Source: Sulfidibacterium sp964473395 (GTDB lineage: Bacteria > Bacteroidota > Bacteroidia > Bacteroidales > F082). Taken from it: a stretch of 42,184 bases of DNA. The notes below the pieces were generated by a model, which worked only from the letters and a program-made list of their open reading frames with translations, had not been told where the DNA came from and did not search any database. Where the stretch lies: the NCBI GenBank assembly GCA_964473395.1, contig CAYYOW010000009.1:1-42184 (forward strand), read 5' to 3'. Below are positions 14,843 to 23,122 of the stretch, in pieces (position 1 is the stretch's first letter; every line of letters begins with the position of its first letter). The translations under genes and the position numbers were made by a program.

Positions 14843-16159
14843 TTATGGTTTTGTTACCTCTTCAAGTAGTGTTTCATATACCTGGCGCCATCCTTTCCAG
14901 CGTTTTTCATCGCTAAGTGATTCATTGTGCCAGAGCGAAATAAATGTACCGTTTACTTTTTTCACCTCAGTGATAAGTCTTTTTATTTTATTTATGGCAT
15001 CCTCCGGTGTCAGGTTAAGATAATCGCGCAACGTCCCGTCCATAACCACAAAGGGGTGTAGCCGTAATTTTGTTTCCACATCCAGTTCCAAATCATAAAA
15101 ATGATAGGTATCGCAAATACCGGCTCTGAATCCGGTTAATGCAGCAAAACCCATGGTGTAATCGTCCAAAATATCATTTTCAATAAGGTTTTGATAAGTA
15201 TCGGGCAGATTGAGTCGGAGAAAATGCTGCCTGCTACGGGTGATATCTTTTTTCAGCAAGTCTTCCAAATTTTCCAGCTCTTCTTTGAGCAGTTTCGGAT
15301 TATCGACAGTATTGTAGCTGGGGTGTAAACCTACTTCGGCATAATCGGCCAGCCATTTCACCAGACGCCTGAACCTGCCGTTTCGAAAATTAATATTCTT
15401 GTCAAAACGCCCGTACATGCCAAAGAGAATAAAATAAACCGGATGAAGATTGTATTTTTTCTGGTATCCGCGTTGCAAATCAAATGTGTCGAAAGGATCT
15501 TTTACTTTTCCTGTCAACACCCACGCTCTGTTCCTGAATTCCTTAAGATTGAATGTTTTCAAAGCAATATAAAATCCGCCTATGGAACGAAGCCAGCCCT
15601 TTTGGGAATAGGCCCAAGCTGAATCAATATCATAAGTAGGAATAAAACGGAATTTCTTCACGGGAAAAACAAATTCCGGATAACGCTCCAAAATAATCTG
15701 CTTAACTTCCAGCGCCCATATATTCACCATAGGTTTCTCCAGAATGCCCCACTGCATACTCATACTCAGCTGAGCAGCAAACCGCCCGTGGTGATCACGT
15801 ACAAAAGGCAGATACTCTTCGTAGCGTGAAACCAGGAAAAAAATTGCCGAAAATACATCAAAGGGTAAAATCGCATCCTCGTCATACACTTGGAAAATAG
15901 CTTTATTCCCCTTGTAATCAAGGGTATTGAACTCCATGCTGTGTACGCCCTTTTCAAAAAGCAAACCGGACGATTTGAAAAAAATATCATCTGTATGTGC
16001 CTTCTTACCATACATCATCTTTGGCTTGTCGGCACTTTGAAAAGCATCCAGATTACTTGTTATCTCATAAGAGACTTTCAATAAGTCTTTAAAAACCAGC
16101 CGAAAAACATAACGAACACGGTTGGTGATCTTTGGCACGTATATCAGAATATCGTTCAT
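14843..16159 (-). CDS. polysaccharide deacetylase-like protein (NodB-homology type)
   Basis: The 438 residues comprise an N-terminal domain (about 1-160, with FSAIFFLVSRYEEYLPF) found in Bacteroidota deacetylase-like proteins, then a NodB-like barrel. Motif 1 is FIPTYDIDSAWAY (TYDID, with the two Asp residues), the His motif is VGLHPSYNT, and the final part has FISLWHNESLSDE. Proteins of this architecture are usually annotated as polysaccharide deacetylase family and act on N-acetylated sugars. The presence of Asp, His and a late His supports a metal-dependent hydrolase, though the spacing is not that of classical chitin deacetylases. It is probably cotranscribed with the acyltransferase downstream. 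Confidence 0.8.
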   Translation of the reverse strand: MNDILIYVPKITNRVRYVFRLVFKDLLKVSYEITSNLDAFQSADKPKMMYGKKAHTDDIFFKSSGLLFEKGVHSMEFNTLDYKGNKAIFQVYDEDAILPFDVFSAIFFLVSRYEEYLPFVRDHHGRFAAQLSMSMQWGILEKPMVNIWALEVKQIILERYPEFVFPVKKFRFIPTYDIDSAWAYSQKGWLRSIGGFYIALKTFNLKEFRNRAWVLTGKVKDPFDTFDLQRGYQKKYNLHPVYFILFGMYGRFDKNINFRNGRFRRLVKWLADYAEVGLHPSYNTVDNPKLLKEELENLEDLLKKDITRSRQHFLRLNLPDTYQNLIENDILDDYTMGFAALTGFRAGICDTYHFYDLELDVETKLRLHPFVVMDGTLRDYLNLTPEDAINKIKRLITEVKKVNGTFISLWHNESLSDEKRWKGWRQVYETLLEEVTKP

Positions 16160-16191
16160 ACACGGTAAAAGTAGAAAATTTTAGGGACATA

Positions 16192-17028
16192 TTACCGGCT
16201 ATTCTGCATAGGGACAAAACGATCGCCTCTGGCAAAGAAAAACCTCTTCCGATAAGGGTCGTACCGCCAGTAACGCTTTGTCCTGCGCGAAGCCGGTGTA
16301 GTTTTTCTAAGAAAGGTGTTCAACAGATAATCGAACGTGTAGCCGGCATAAGTTCGCCCAAGATTCTGAGCATAAATGTATATTTTTTTTACAGTCAGGC
16401 TATCAAGTTGATAGAGATATTCAATATCTCCCGAATACGAATCTATATCAAAATGGCCATCAATATTATCAGTCAGCAAATTTTCGGTAAACAAAACTTT
16501 TCCTGATCTTCCTGATACCAAAGGGCCCTGAAGCAAAAACCAGGAGCTTACATCCAACGCGTTTAGAAACTGGTGATGGACATAAACATCATTACCATAA
16601 CGAGCCGTATCGGAAAAAAAATAGTACTGCTCTTCAAGCAATATCTGGGAAATATCTACAGTGTATGTATTTTTATCTGATTTGCTTTTTGTTACCACGT
16701 GCATCCCGTATTTTCTCAGCTCACTGGTATAACCTTTCATATAGTCCTTGATGAAAACCGAATCTACAATATGCTGAATGAAACGAGAGTGAGTCCAAAG
16801 GATAGAATCTTTCTCACGTTTGTTTTGGTAGCTAATACTATCAAAAATGCCGGTCTTCAGGTTGTCTTTGTATAAAAACGAAGGAGGTTTTACATAAATA
16901 GAAATCTTTGAGGCCTTCGCCAGAAACTCTTTGGCCAGTTTCCGCTCCGACTGCCCCATGGTAAACAGACCCATCATCAACAAAATTGTTGTCAGCAGAA
17001 TCCGTAACGTTGAACTTTTAGCTTGCAT
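16192..17028 (-). CDS. secreted protein of unknown function
   Basis: The 278-residue protein has a Sec signal (hydrophobic residues 8-22, cleavage near MGQSE). I do not recognise the family. The mature part is rich in Tyr, Asp and Lys. It contains paired beta-strand-like stretches (KISIYVKPPSFLY, YTVDISQILLEEQYYFF, WFLLQGPLVSGRSGKVLFTE) and a very basic, aromatic C-terminus (RRTKRYWRYDPYRKRFFFARG), as seen in small periplasmic or outer-membrane-associated proteins of Bacteroidota. It lies between the deacetylase and parC on the same strand and may belong to either unit. Confidence 0.65.
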   Translation of the reverse strand: MQAKSSTLRILLTTILLMMGLFTMGQSERKLAKEFLAKASKISIYVKPPSFLYKDNLKTGIFDSISYQNKREKDSILWTHSRFIQHIVDSVFIKDYMKGYTSELRKYGMHVVTKSKSDKNTYTVDISQILLEEQYYFFSDTARYGNDVYVHHQFLNALDVSSWFLLQGPLVSGRSGKVLFTENLLTDNIDGHFDIDSYSGDIEYLYQLDSLTVKKIYIYAQNLGRTYAGYTFDYLLNTFLRKTTPASRRTKRYWRYDPYRKRFFFARGDRFVPMQNSR

Positions 17029-17076
17029 CGCCTAAAATTAATATTTTGCATAAAACAAACAAAATCCATGCCGCAA

Positions 17077-17199
17077 TCAGGCGTTCTGTAATTGTTTTTC
17101 AAAGGCAACGCCATCATCATAAGCAGCTTTAATTCTCTCTTCAGCAGGAGAAAAATGTAAAAAAATAACGTCAGAAAAGCTCCAGCTGAATTTCGTCAT
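17077..17199 (-). CDS. 40-codon ORF overlapping the 3' end of parC
   Basis: An ATG at 17199-17197, inside the last codons of parC and in another frame, opens a 40-codon reading frame ending with TGA at 17077-17079. The second half (FSPAEERIKAAYDDGVAFEK) is amphipathic and has a clearly protein-like composition, while the first part is constrained by overlap with parC. No SD-like sequence is obvious. It could be a small translationally coupled protein, or the displaced tail of a former gene after a frameshift. I know no homologue. Confidence 0.3.
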   Translation of the reverse strand: MTKFSWSFSDVIFLHFSPAEERIKAAYDDGVAFEKQLQNA

Positions 17200-19900
17200 T
17201 CTCCGGTTTGTCCTCCGATTTCTCTTTTTCTTTCAACGATTCCTCCTCAGCATTTCTTAAAGTATCGGTTCCGCCCATCTGCTTTACAGGTACATTTTCC
17301 TCACTGTTCTCCCCCTCAGGTATATTTTTCCGAACGATATCTTCCTCTTCCACCGGGAGCTTATAAGGCAATGGCGAAAGCAGCTTTACCTTCTTCAACA
17401 CCTTGCTTGTCAAGCGTTTTCCTTTGGCACGGTAACTTTTAACTCCAATAAAATCGGCCAGTGCCAACACCTCAAAATCAACTTCGCCACTCTCTTTGGT
17501 TTTCATTTCCAGCTCCAACCGTGGCAGATAATCCATAGAATAAACAACCAACTTAGAGCCTTTGGAATCAGAGATGAAGAGATATTTCTTATCAGTCGGG
17601 GTGTCAGAGTCAATACTAAAGCGTTTCACATAATACCTGTCCTGAGCAGCATCGAGATAAACGGCAGAGATAATTTTCTGCGGATCAAATTTCTCAACAA
17701 GTACCATTTTATCATCAAAATGGGTAGCAAGCTCGAAACCTGTGAGTTTAAATTCGCCCGTGGACATAATGGAAAGAATTCTGTCCCCGCCTTTGAAAGC
17801 TCCAAGATATCGCCCTCTCTCTTCGGTATTCAGCCGCCTGACGGTATCATCATACCAAATGTCCAGCGCCCCGAGTGTGGAAACCCCCTCTTCGCGCTTC
17901 ACAATATTACGGACAGAAACCTTGCTCAGGATATTTCCCTGAGACGAACGGCCTTTGATGGCAAGTGCTTTAAAGTCAAAATCAAAATGTGTCCTTTTCA
18001 TTTTTGGTTTGGGCCGTAAGTTGACGCGGATAACCTCCGCCTCGCCATTGGAGTTAGCCGAAAAGTAAATAACTTTCGAGTCTTTGGTTCCGCGGGTAAG
18101 ATCATACACTTTGTCGCGTGTAACACCTTTAACAGCAAACCGTTTCACATAATACTTCCCCGGCCGGCCATCACGGTACACCATATTGTAAATGGTACGG
18201 TCATCATTTTTCTTAAAAACATCAATATACAGGATATTTTTTCCCACAAAAACTTTCGGTGCCACTTTTGTAACCAGGAAAGAGCCATCTTCACGAAAGA
18301 TGATAACATCATCAATATCTGAGCAATCCGTAACGTACTCATCTTTTCTTAATCCGGTTCCGGCAAAACCTTCTTCACGATTAACATACAGTTTCTGGTT
18401 GGCAACAGCCACCATGTTAGCCTGGATAGTATCGAAATTCCGTATTTCCGTTTTGCGGCCCCTACCTTTTCCGTATTTTTTCTTTATCTGTCTAAAATAG
18501 TTTATGGCGTAATCTATCAAGTGTCCGAGATGATTTTTCACCTCATCAATTTCCTCTTCCACCTTTACAATCTGTTCTTCCGCTTTAAAAGCGTTGTATT
18601 TGGAGATACGTTTAATTTTTATTTCAGTCAGACGAACCAGGTCGTCATGGGTAATCTCCCGGCGAAGCTTTTTAGCAAACGGTGCCAGACCTTTGTTGAT
18701 GGTCGAAAGCACACAATCCCATGTTTCACAATCCTCAATCAGGAGATAAATTCTGTTTTCAATAAAAATCTTCTCCAACGAGGCATTATGCCACTGGTCT
18801 TCCAGCTCACCGAGCCTGATTTCCAGTTCCTGTTTCAATAGGTAAAGCGTATGGTCAGTATTAGATCGCAAAATCTGTTTCACAGAAATAAATTGCGGCC
18901 GGCCATCCAGGATAACACAGGAATTGGGCGAAATACTCATCTCACAATTGGTGAATGCGTACAATGCGTCAATAGTCTGGTCAGGTGAAACGTTGGAAGC
19001 AAGATAAATCACTATCTCTACATGCTCAGCCGTATTGTCATCTATTTTCTTGATTTTGATTTTTCCCTTGTCGTTTGCCGCAACAATAGAGTCAATAAGA
19101 GAGGAAGTTGTTGTATAATATGGTATTTCGGTGATAACCAGTGTCTTTTTATCGCGCTGGGATATTTTGGTACGCACCCTTACCTTGCCTCCACGCAGTC
19201 CTTCATTATATCTGGAGAAATCAGCCATACCTCCGGTTAGGAAGTCAGGATAGAGTTCAAAATCTTTTCCCTGCAAATGGCGGATGGAAGCATCGATGAG
19301 TTCATTGAAGTTATGTGGTAGAATTTTAGATGCCAGCCCCACGGCAATTCCTTCCACACCTTGTGCCAGCAACAACGGGAATCTTACGGGAAGTGTAACG
19401 GGTTCTTTGTTTCTCCCATCGTAGGAGAGTTTCCAGGCTGTTGTTTTGGGATTGAAAACCACCTCTTTGGCGAAAGCCGACAAACGGGCTTCGATGTATC
19501 GCGGAGCAGCAGCGCTGTCGCCGGTAAGTGTGTTTCCCCAGTTTCCCTGCATGTCGATGAGCAATTCTTTCTGTCCCAGCTGCACCAGTGCATCACCAAT
19601 GGAAGCATCGCCATGGGGATGAAATTGCATGGTATGGCCGATGATGTTGGCTACCTTGTTAAAACGTCCGTCATCCAGCCGGCTCATGGCATGCAGAATA
19701 CGACGTTGTACAGGCTTCAGACCATCCAGTGCTTCCGGAACAGCACGTTCAAGTATCACATACGAAGCGTAATCAAGAAACCAATTCTCATACATTCCGC
19801 TCAAATGTAGTCGCCGGTACTGCTCAGGATGCTCCTGACCGGTGCTTTTATTCTCCGTCATCTCTTTTTCAGGTAGTTTTTGCTCTTCCAAATGGTCCAT
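17171..19900 (-). CDS. parC: DNA topoisomerase IV subunit A (ParC/GyrA family)
   Basis: The 909-residue product has the type IIA breakage-reunion domain (about 35-480). It shows ALDGLKPVQRRILHAM, the HPHGDASIGDALV region, and the catalytic Tyr135 in AAAPRYIEARLS. The C-terminal half has degenerate beta-pinwheel blades rather than six canonical GyrA boxes, and a charged tail. The enzyme cuts and passes DNA duplexes to decatenate chromosomes, working with ParE, which is not adjacent. The divergence from GyrA (no clear GQRGxGG box) and the long acidic tail suggest the ParC assignment. A TATCTTCG element at 19993-20000 (-) is a possible -7 box. Confidence 0.88.
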   Translation of the reverse strand: MDHLEEQKLPEKEMTENKSTGQEHPEQYRRLHLSGMYENWFLDYASYVILERAVPEALDGLKPVQRRILHAMSRLDDGRFNKVANIIGHTMQFHPHGDASIGDALVQLGQKELLIDMQGNWGNTLTGDSAAAPRYIEARLSAFAKEVVFNPKTTAWKLSYDGRNKEPVTLPVRFPLLLAQGVEGIAVGLASKILPHNFNELIDASIRHLQGKDFELYPDFLTGGMADFSRYNEGLRGGKVRVRTKISQRDKKTLVITEIPYYTTTSSLIDSIVAANDKGKIKIKKIDDNTAEHVEIVIYLASNVSPDQTIDALYAFTNCEMSISPNSCVILDGRPQFISVKQILRSNTDHTLYLLKQELEIRLGELEDQWHNASLEKIFIENRIYLLIEDCETWDCVLSTINKGLAPFAKKLRREITHDDLVRLTEIKIKRISKYNAFKAEEQIVKVEEEIDEVKNHLGHLIDYAINYFRQIKKKYGKGRGRKTEIRNFDTIQANMVAVANQKLYVNREEGFAGTGLRKDEYVTDCSDIDDVIIFREDGSFLVTKVAPKVFVGKNILYIDVFKKNDDRTIYNMVYRDGRPGKYYVKRFAVKGVTRDKVYDLTRGTKDSKVIYFSANSNGEAEVIRVNLRPKPKMKRTHFDFDFKALAIKGRSSQGNILSKVSVRNIVKREEGVSTLGALDIWYDDTVRRLNTEERGRYLGAFKGGDRILSIMSTGEFKLTGFELATHFDDKMVLVEKFDPQKIISAVYLDAAQDRYYVKRFSIDSDTPTDKKYLFISDSKGSKLVVYSMDYLPRLELEMKTKESGEVDFEVLALADFIGVKSYRAKGKRLTSKVLKKVKLLSPLPYKLPVEEEDIVRKNIPEGENSEENVPVKQMGGTDTLRNAEEESLKEKEKSEDKPENDEIQLELF

Positions 19901-20069
19901 GAATCCAATCTCTCATTAAAAGTTTTTGAATAATCCCGGTTTTTCGGAACGGCAGCAGCACAACAGCCTGAGACGGGATTTATTTAAAAGTGCGAAGATA
20001 GTAAAACGATGGAAAAGGCAAAAGGATATTTTGACTTATCATACGGATTTAAGAGGTTGCAGCTCCCCC

Positions 20070-20103
20070 AAAAAAGCCGCTCCATCCCATAGGAAAGAGC
20101 GGC
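20070..20103 (-). terminator. rho-independent terminator of gdhA
   Basis: On the minus strand, stem GCCGCTC (20103-20097) pairs with GAGCGGC (20082-20076) and is followed by a run of six U. It lies 55 bases past the gdhA stop. Confidence 0.8.
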
Positions 20104-20157
20104 GAAAATAAATAGTCTTTTCAATTGTGCTTCCAATTAACCGAAAGCATCACGTGT

Positions 20158-21495
20158 TTAAATCACACCCTGATCCATCATGGCGTTGGCAACTTTTAAG
20201 AAACCGGCAATATTGGCTCCTTTTACATAGTTGACATACCCATCGTCTTCCGTACCATACTTAATACATGCGTCATGAATGGAAGACATGATATGGTGTA
20301 GTTTAGCATCTACTTCCTCCGATGTCCAGGCAAGTTTCATAGAGTTCTGTGTCATTTCCAGACCGGAAACAGCAACACCACCGGCATTAACAGCTTTACC
20401 GGGGCCAAATGGAATCTTTTTCTCATGGAAAAAGTTGACAGCTTCGGGTGTACAACCCATATTGGAAACTTCGGATACAGCCAGAACACCATTGTCGATC
20501 AGATTTTTTGCATCTTCACCGTTTAGTTCATTCTGGATAGCACAAGGCATTGCAATGTCACATTTCACTTCCCACGGACGTTTTCCTGGAACGAAAGTAG
20601 CCGATGCAAATTCATCGGCATACGGAGCCACAATATCCTGATTAGATGCACGAAGTTCGAGCAGGTAATCAATTTTCTCACCGGAAACCCCCTCCGGGTC
20701 ATAGATATAACCGTCAGGACCGGAAATAGTAACAATCTTTCCACCCAATTCGGTAACTTTCAGGGCTACGCCCCAGGCAACATTACCAAAACCGGAAATA
20801 GCCACAGTCTTACCTTCAAAAGTTTCGTTTTGCTCGGCCAGTATTTCTTTTGTGAAATAAACTCCGCCAAAACCGGTAGCTTCAGGACGGACGAGGCTAC
20901 CACCCCAGTTAAGACCTTTACCCGTAAGAACACCCGTATTTTCTCTGGCCAGCTTTTTGTACATACCATAAAGATAACCAATCTCTTTACCGCCAACACC
21001 CACGTCGCCGGCAGGGACATCCGTCTCCGGACCAATAACCCGCCACAATTCGAGCATGAAATTCTGGCAGAAATGCATAATCTCATTATCCGATTTACCT
21101 TTAGGGTTGAAATCGGATCCCCCTTTTCCACCGCCCATGGGCAATGTAGTCAGCGAGTTTTTAAAAATTTGTTCAAAGCCGAGAAATTTTAGAATACTCA
21201 GGTTCACACTGGGGTGAAAACGCAATCCCCCTTTGTATGGTCCTATTGTGTTGTTGAATTGCACCCGATATCCAAGGTTCATTTGGACTTCGCCGTTATC
21301 ATCAACCCACGGCACTTTGAACATCAAAACACGGTCGGGTTCCACAAGACGTTCAACGATACCAGCCGAATCAAATTGAGGGTTTTCATTAACCACTTCT
21401 TCAATTGATTCCAAAACCTCGCGTACAGCCTGTAAAAATTCTAATTCACCCGGATGTTTTTTCTCCAGGTTGTTCATAATATTATTAAGGTTCAT
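20158..21495 (-). CDS. gdhA: NADP-type glutamate dehydrogenase (hexameric)
   Basis: The 445 residues match the 50-kDa hexameric GDH family. The substrate Lys regions are in GGLRFHPSVNLSILKFLGFEQ and TLPMGGGKGGSDF, with catalytic Asp in PAGDVGVGGKEIGYL. The Rossmann stretch is VAISGFGNVAWGVALK, and SNMGCTPEAV is conserved late in the chain. It interconverts 2-oxoglutarate plus ammonia and glutamate. The sequence resembles the NADP(H)-linked biosynthetic type, though cofactor choice is an inference. A TTG-N17-TAATTTTG promoter lies upstream on the minus strand (21561-21588), and a clear terminator follows. It is monocistronic. Confidence 0.95.
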   Translation of the reverse strand: MNLNNIMNNLEKKHPGELEFLQAVREVLESIEEVVNENPQFDSAGIVERLVEPDRVLMFKVPWVDDNGEVQMNLGYRVQFNNTIGPYKGGLRFHPSVNLSILKFLGFEQIFKNSLTTLPMGGGKGGSDFNPKGKSDNEIMHFCQNFMLELWRVIGPETDVPAGDVGVGGKEIGYLYGMYKKLARENTGVLTGKGLNWGGSLVRPEATGFGGVYFTKEILAEQNETFEGKTVAISGFGNVAWGVALKVTELGGKIVTISGPDGYIYDPEGVSGEKIDYLLELRASNQDIVAPYADEFASATFVPGKRPWEVKCDIAMPCAIQNELNGEDAKNLIDNGVLAVSEVSNMGCTPEAVNFFHEKKIPFGPGKAVNAGGVAVSGLEMTQNSMKLAWTSEEVDAKLHHIMSSIHDACIKYGTEDDGYVNYVKGANIAGFLKVANAMMDQGVI

Positions 21496-21560
21496 TTCCT
21501 TAGTTTTTAGTGATTTTTATTACTTCCTTGAAACCAACTTCTTCGTTTCTGATTTCACGG

Positions 21561-21588
21561 CAAAATTAGATATAATCCACTCGGACAA
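21561..21588 (-). promoter_or_regulatory. promoter of gdhA (TTG-N17-TAATTTTG)
   Basis: The minus strand has TTG at 21588-21586, then 17 bases, then TAATTTTG at 21568-21561. This matches the Bacteroidota -33/-7 pattern, about 65 bases before the gdhA start. Confidence 0.6.
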
Positions 21589-21740
21589 TTCAATTTTTCT
21601 CAAAGATACTGTTTTTTTATTTTGACCGAATAATTAAAATATAAAAATCTTAAATCATTGTATCAGCGACCATTATAATATATTTACCTGATGTTTTTCA
21701 AATTATTCGTATGGCAATTCCGGCCTTTTCGGCAAAAGCA

Positions 21741-21763
21741 GTAAAATGACTAGAGCATTTTAC
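21741..21763. promoter_or_regulatory. inverted repeat GTAAAATG-N7-CATTTTAC, possible operator
   Basis: Two perfect eight-base arms (21741-21748 and 21756-21763) with a seven-base spacer lie in the 374-base intergenic region between gdhA and the divergent glycosylase-like gene. There is no U-tract, so an operator is more likely than a terminator. The binding protein is unknown. Confidence 0.35.
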
Positions 21764-21834
21764 GGAATTCACTTAGAATGATAAGAACAATGAATAAATG
21801 ACAGCCCAAAGGAGAAAGGTGACTGTAATTTGAT

Positions 21835-21842
21835 TAATTTTG
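21835..21842 (+). promoter_or_regulatory. -7 box for the uracil-DNA-glycosylase-like gene
   Basis: TAATTTTG fits TAnnTTTG and lies 28 bases before the ATG at 21870. It covers the TTG at 21840 that would otherwise be the longest start, so translation most likely begins at 21870. Confidence 0.5.
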
Positions 21843-21869
21843 ACCTATGCACCGCTACAATCCAATGAC

Positions 21870-22538
21870 ATGACTTTTGCAGAAAAGACCCTGGCATTTT
21901 ACAAGCAACTGGCACCCGGCAAGAAGTTACCGGATGACGTTGAAATACTGAATCCCTACTCCCGACCGAAAACCATGGCCGCCTGTAAAACTTTTTACAA
22001 TAAGTTTTACAACGACCACAAAAACAGACGGATAATTTTCGGTATCAACCCGGGAAGATTTGGAGCAGGTGTAACCGGTATCCCTTTCACCGACCCGGTT
22101 CAATTGGAAAAGGCCTGCGGCATCCCCAACGATTTTGATAAGAAACCCGAACTCTCATCGCAGTTTATCTACCTTCTGATTGAAAATATGGGAGGTGTTG
22201 TCCCTTTTTACCAGCATTACTTTATTGGCGCCGTTAGCCCACTGGGATTTGTAAAAAGCGGTAAGAACTTTAACTATTACGATGACAGGCTACTGGAGCG
22301 AAGCCTCAATTCCTTTATCATAAAAAACATGGTACGGCAGGTGGCGCTGGGCATTAGCACTGACAAATGTTTTTGCCTTGGAAACGGAAAAAATTTCATC
22401 TATTTACAGCGGTTAAATGATGAATTGAAAATTTTTGATGAAATTATCCCCCTGCCACACCCCCGCTGGGTAATGCAATACCGACGAAAACAACTTCAAA
22501 ACTTCCTGAACGAAATGAGTAGGAAACTCAGTATTTAA
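21870..22538 (+). CDS. uracil-DNA glycosylase-like protein (SMUG/DUF4918-type)
   Basis: From the ATG at 21870 the product is 222 residues. It has the UDG-superfamily features of SMUG-like proteins: FGINPGRFGAGVTGIPFTDP (nucleotide-pocket motif 1), FIGAVSPLGFV, CFCLGNGKN, and a late PLPHPRWVMQY that holds the motif-2 His. Members of this Bacteroidota group are annotated as DUF4918 or UDG family proteins. They may remove uracil or related lesions from DNA, but activity for this group is inferred from the fold. It has its own promoter and is monocistronic. Confidence 0.75.
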   Translation: MTFAEKTLAFYKQLAPGKKLPDDVEILNPYSRPKTMAACKTFYNKFYNDHKNRRIIFGINPGRFGAGVTGIPFTDPVQLEKACGIPNDFDKKPELSSQFIYLLIENMGGVVPFYQHYFIGAVSPLGFVKSGKNFNYYDDRLLERSLNSFIIKNMVRQVALGISTDKCFCLGNGKNFIYLQRLNDELKIFDEIIPLPHPRWVMQYRRKQLQNFLNEMSRKLSI

Positions 22539-22715
22539 CTTGGGAATATTTGTCTCAACAGCCTGCCAGTTTCCAGACATATCCTGCCAAAAACAAATCG
22601 AAAAAATATTATATATTTCAAAGGTTGACTGTTGTTTGTTAACTTATTTACAGCATCCTGGCTTGGCATAATTTATGATTGGAAGCAGACATGTTTCACT
22701 AAAAAAGTTAGCAAA

Positions 22716-23060
22716 ATGACATTACCCACAAATTTAAAACACGTCGTCAGCGAAGAAGCGCTGAATCAGATTCTGAAAGACAACGAAAACGTCATGGTAT
22801 GCTGTGGACGTATGGGCCCCATGTGTGTTCCCGTTTACGCCAGTATGGAAGAGTTACAAGACGAATATCCTAACGTTGAATTCCGTGATATGCTGTTTGA
22901 CAACCCTGATTCAGCAGTCATTCGCAATCTCCCCCAATGCAGTGGTTTCATGGGACTTCCTTTCACCGTTTATTACAAAAATGGTAAAGTAGTCGCTGCC
23001 ACAGGAAGCATCCAGACCAAAGAACAAATCACCGAAATTCTGGATCGGGAATTTAAATAA
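22716..23060 (+). CDS. atypical thioredoxin-like protein (CVPV active site)
   Basis: I use the ATG at 22716, because residues encoded upstream of it do not look like thioredoxin. The 114 residues have a thioredoxin fold with the cis-Pro loop in FMGLPFTVYYKNGK. The active-site helix reads VMVCCGRMGPMCVPVY, so Cys37 aligns with the first Cys of CGPC while the second is Val40. Extra cysteines stand at 29, 30 and 75. It therefore cannot use the usual CxxC dithiol chemistry in the normal place. A different Cys pair (29/30 with 37, or 75) could serve. A thioredoxin-reductase-like gene follows 62 bases downstream, so the two probably form a dedicated redox pair, common in anaerobes. Confidence 0.82.
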   Translation: MTLPTNLKHVVSEEALNQILKDNENVMVCCGRMGPMCVPVYASMEELQDEYPNVEFRDMLFDNPDSAVIRNLPQCSGFMGLPFTVYYKNGKVVAATGSIQTKEQITEILDREFK

Positions 23061-23069
23061 TATTACAAC

Positions 23070-23105
23070 TTTCGTGCAGTGAACAGCCTTATTTGCTGCA
23101 CGAAA
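23070..23105 (+). terminator. hairpin between the thioredoxin-like and reductase-like genes
   Basis: Arms TTTCGTGCAG (23070-23079) and CTGCACGAAA (23096-23105) are perfectly complementary with a 16-base loop, followed by CTTTTAAAT. It may be a partial terminator that lowers expression of the downstream gene, or an RNA processing site. Confidence 0.55.
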
Positions 23106-23122
23106 CTTTTAAATAGATTTCC

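Noticed and set aside
17171..19900. gyrA instead of parC
   Set aside because: The C-terminal domain lacks a clear GyrA box and has a long charged tail, so topoisomerase IV is more likely, though the breakage domain alone does not decide it.
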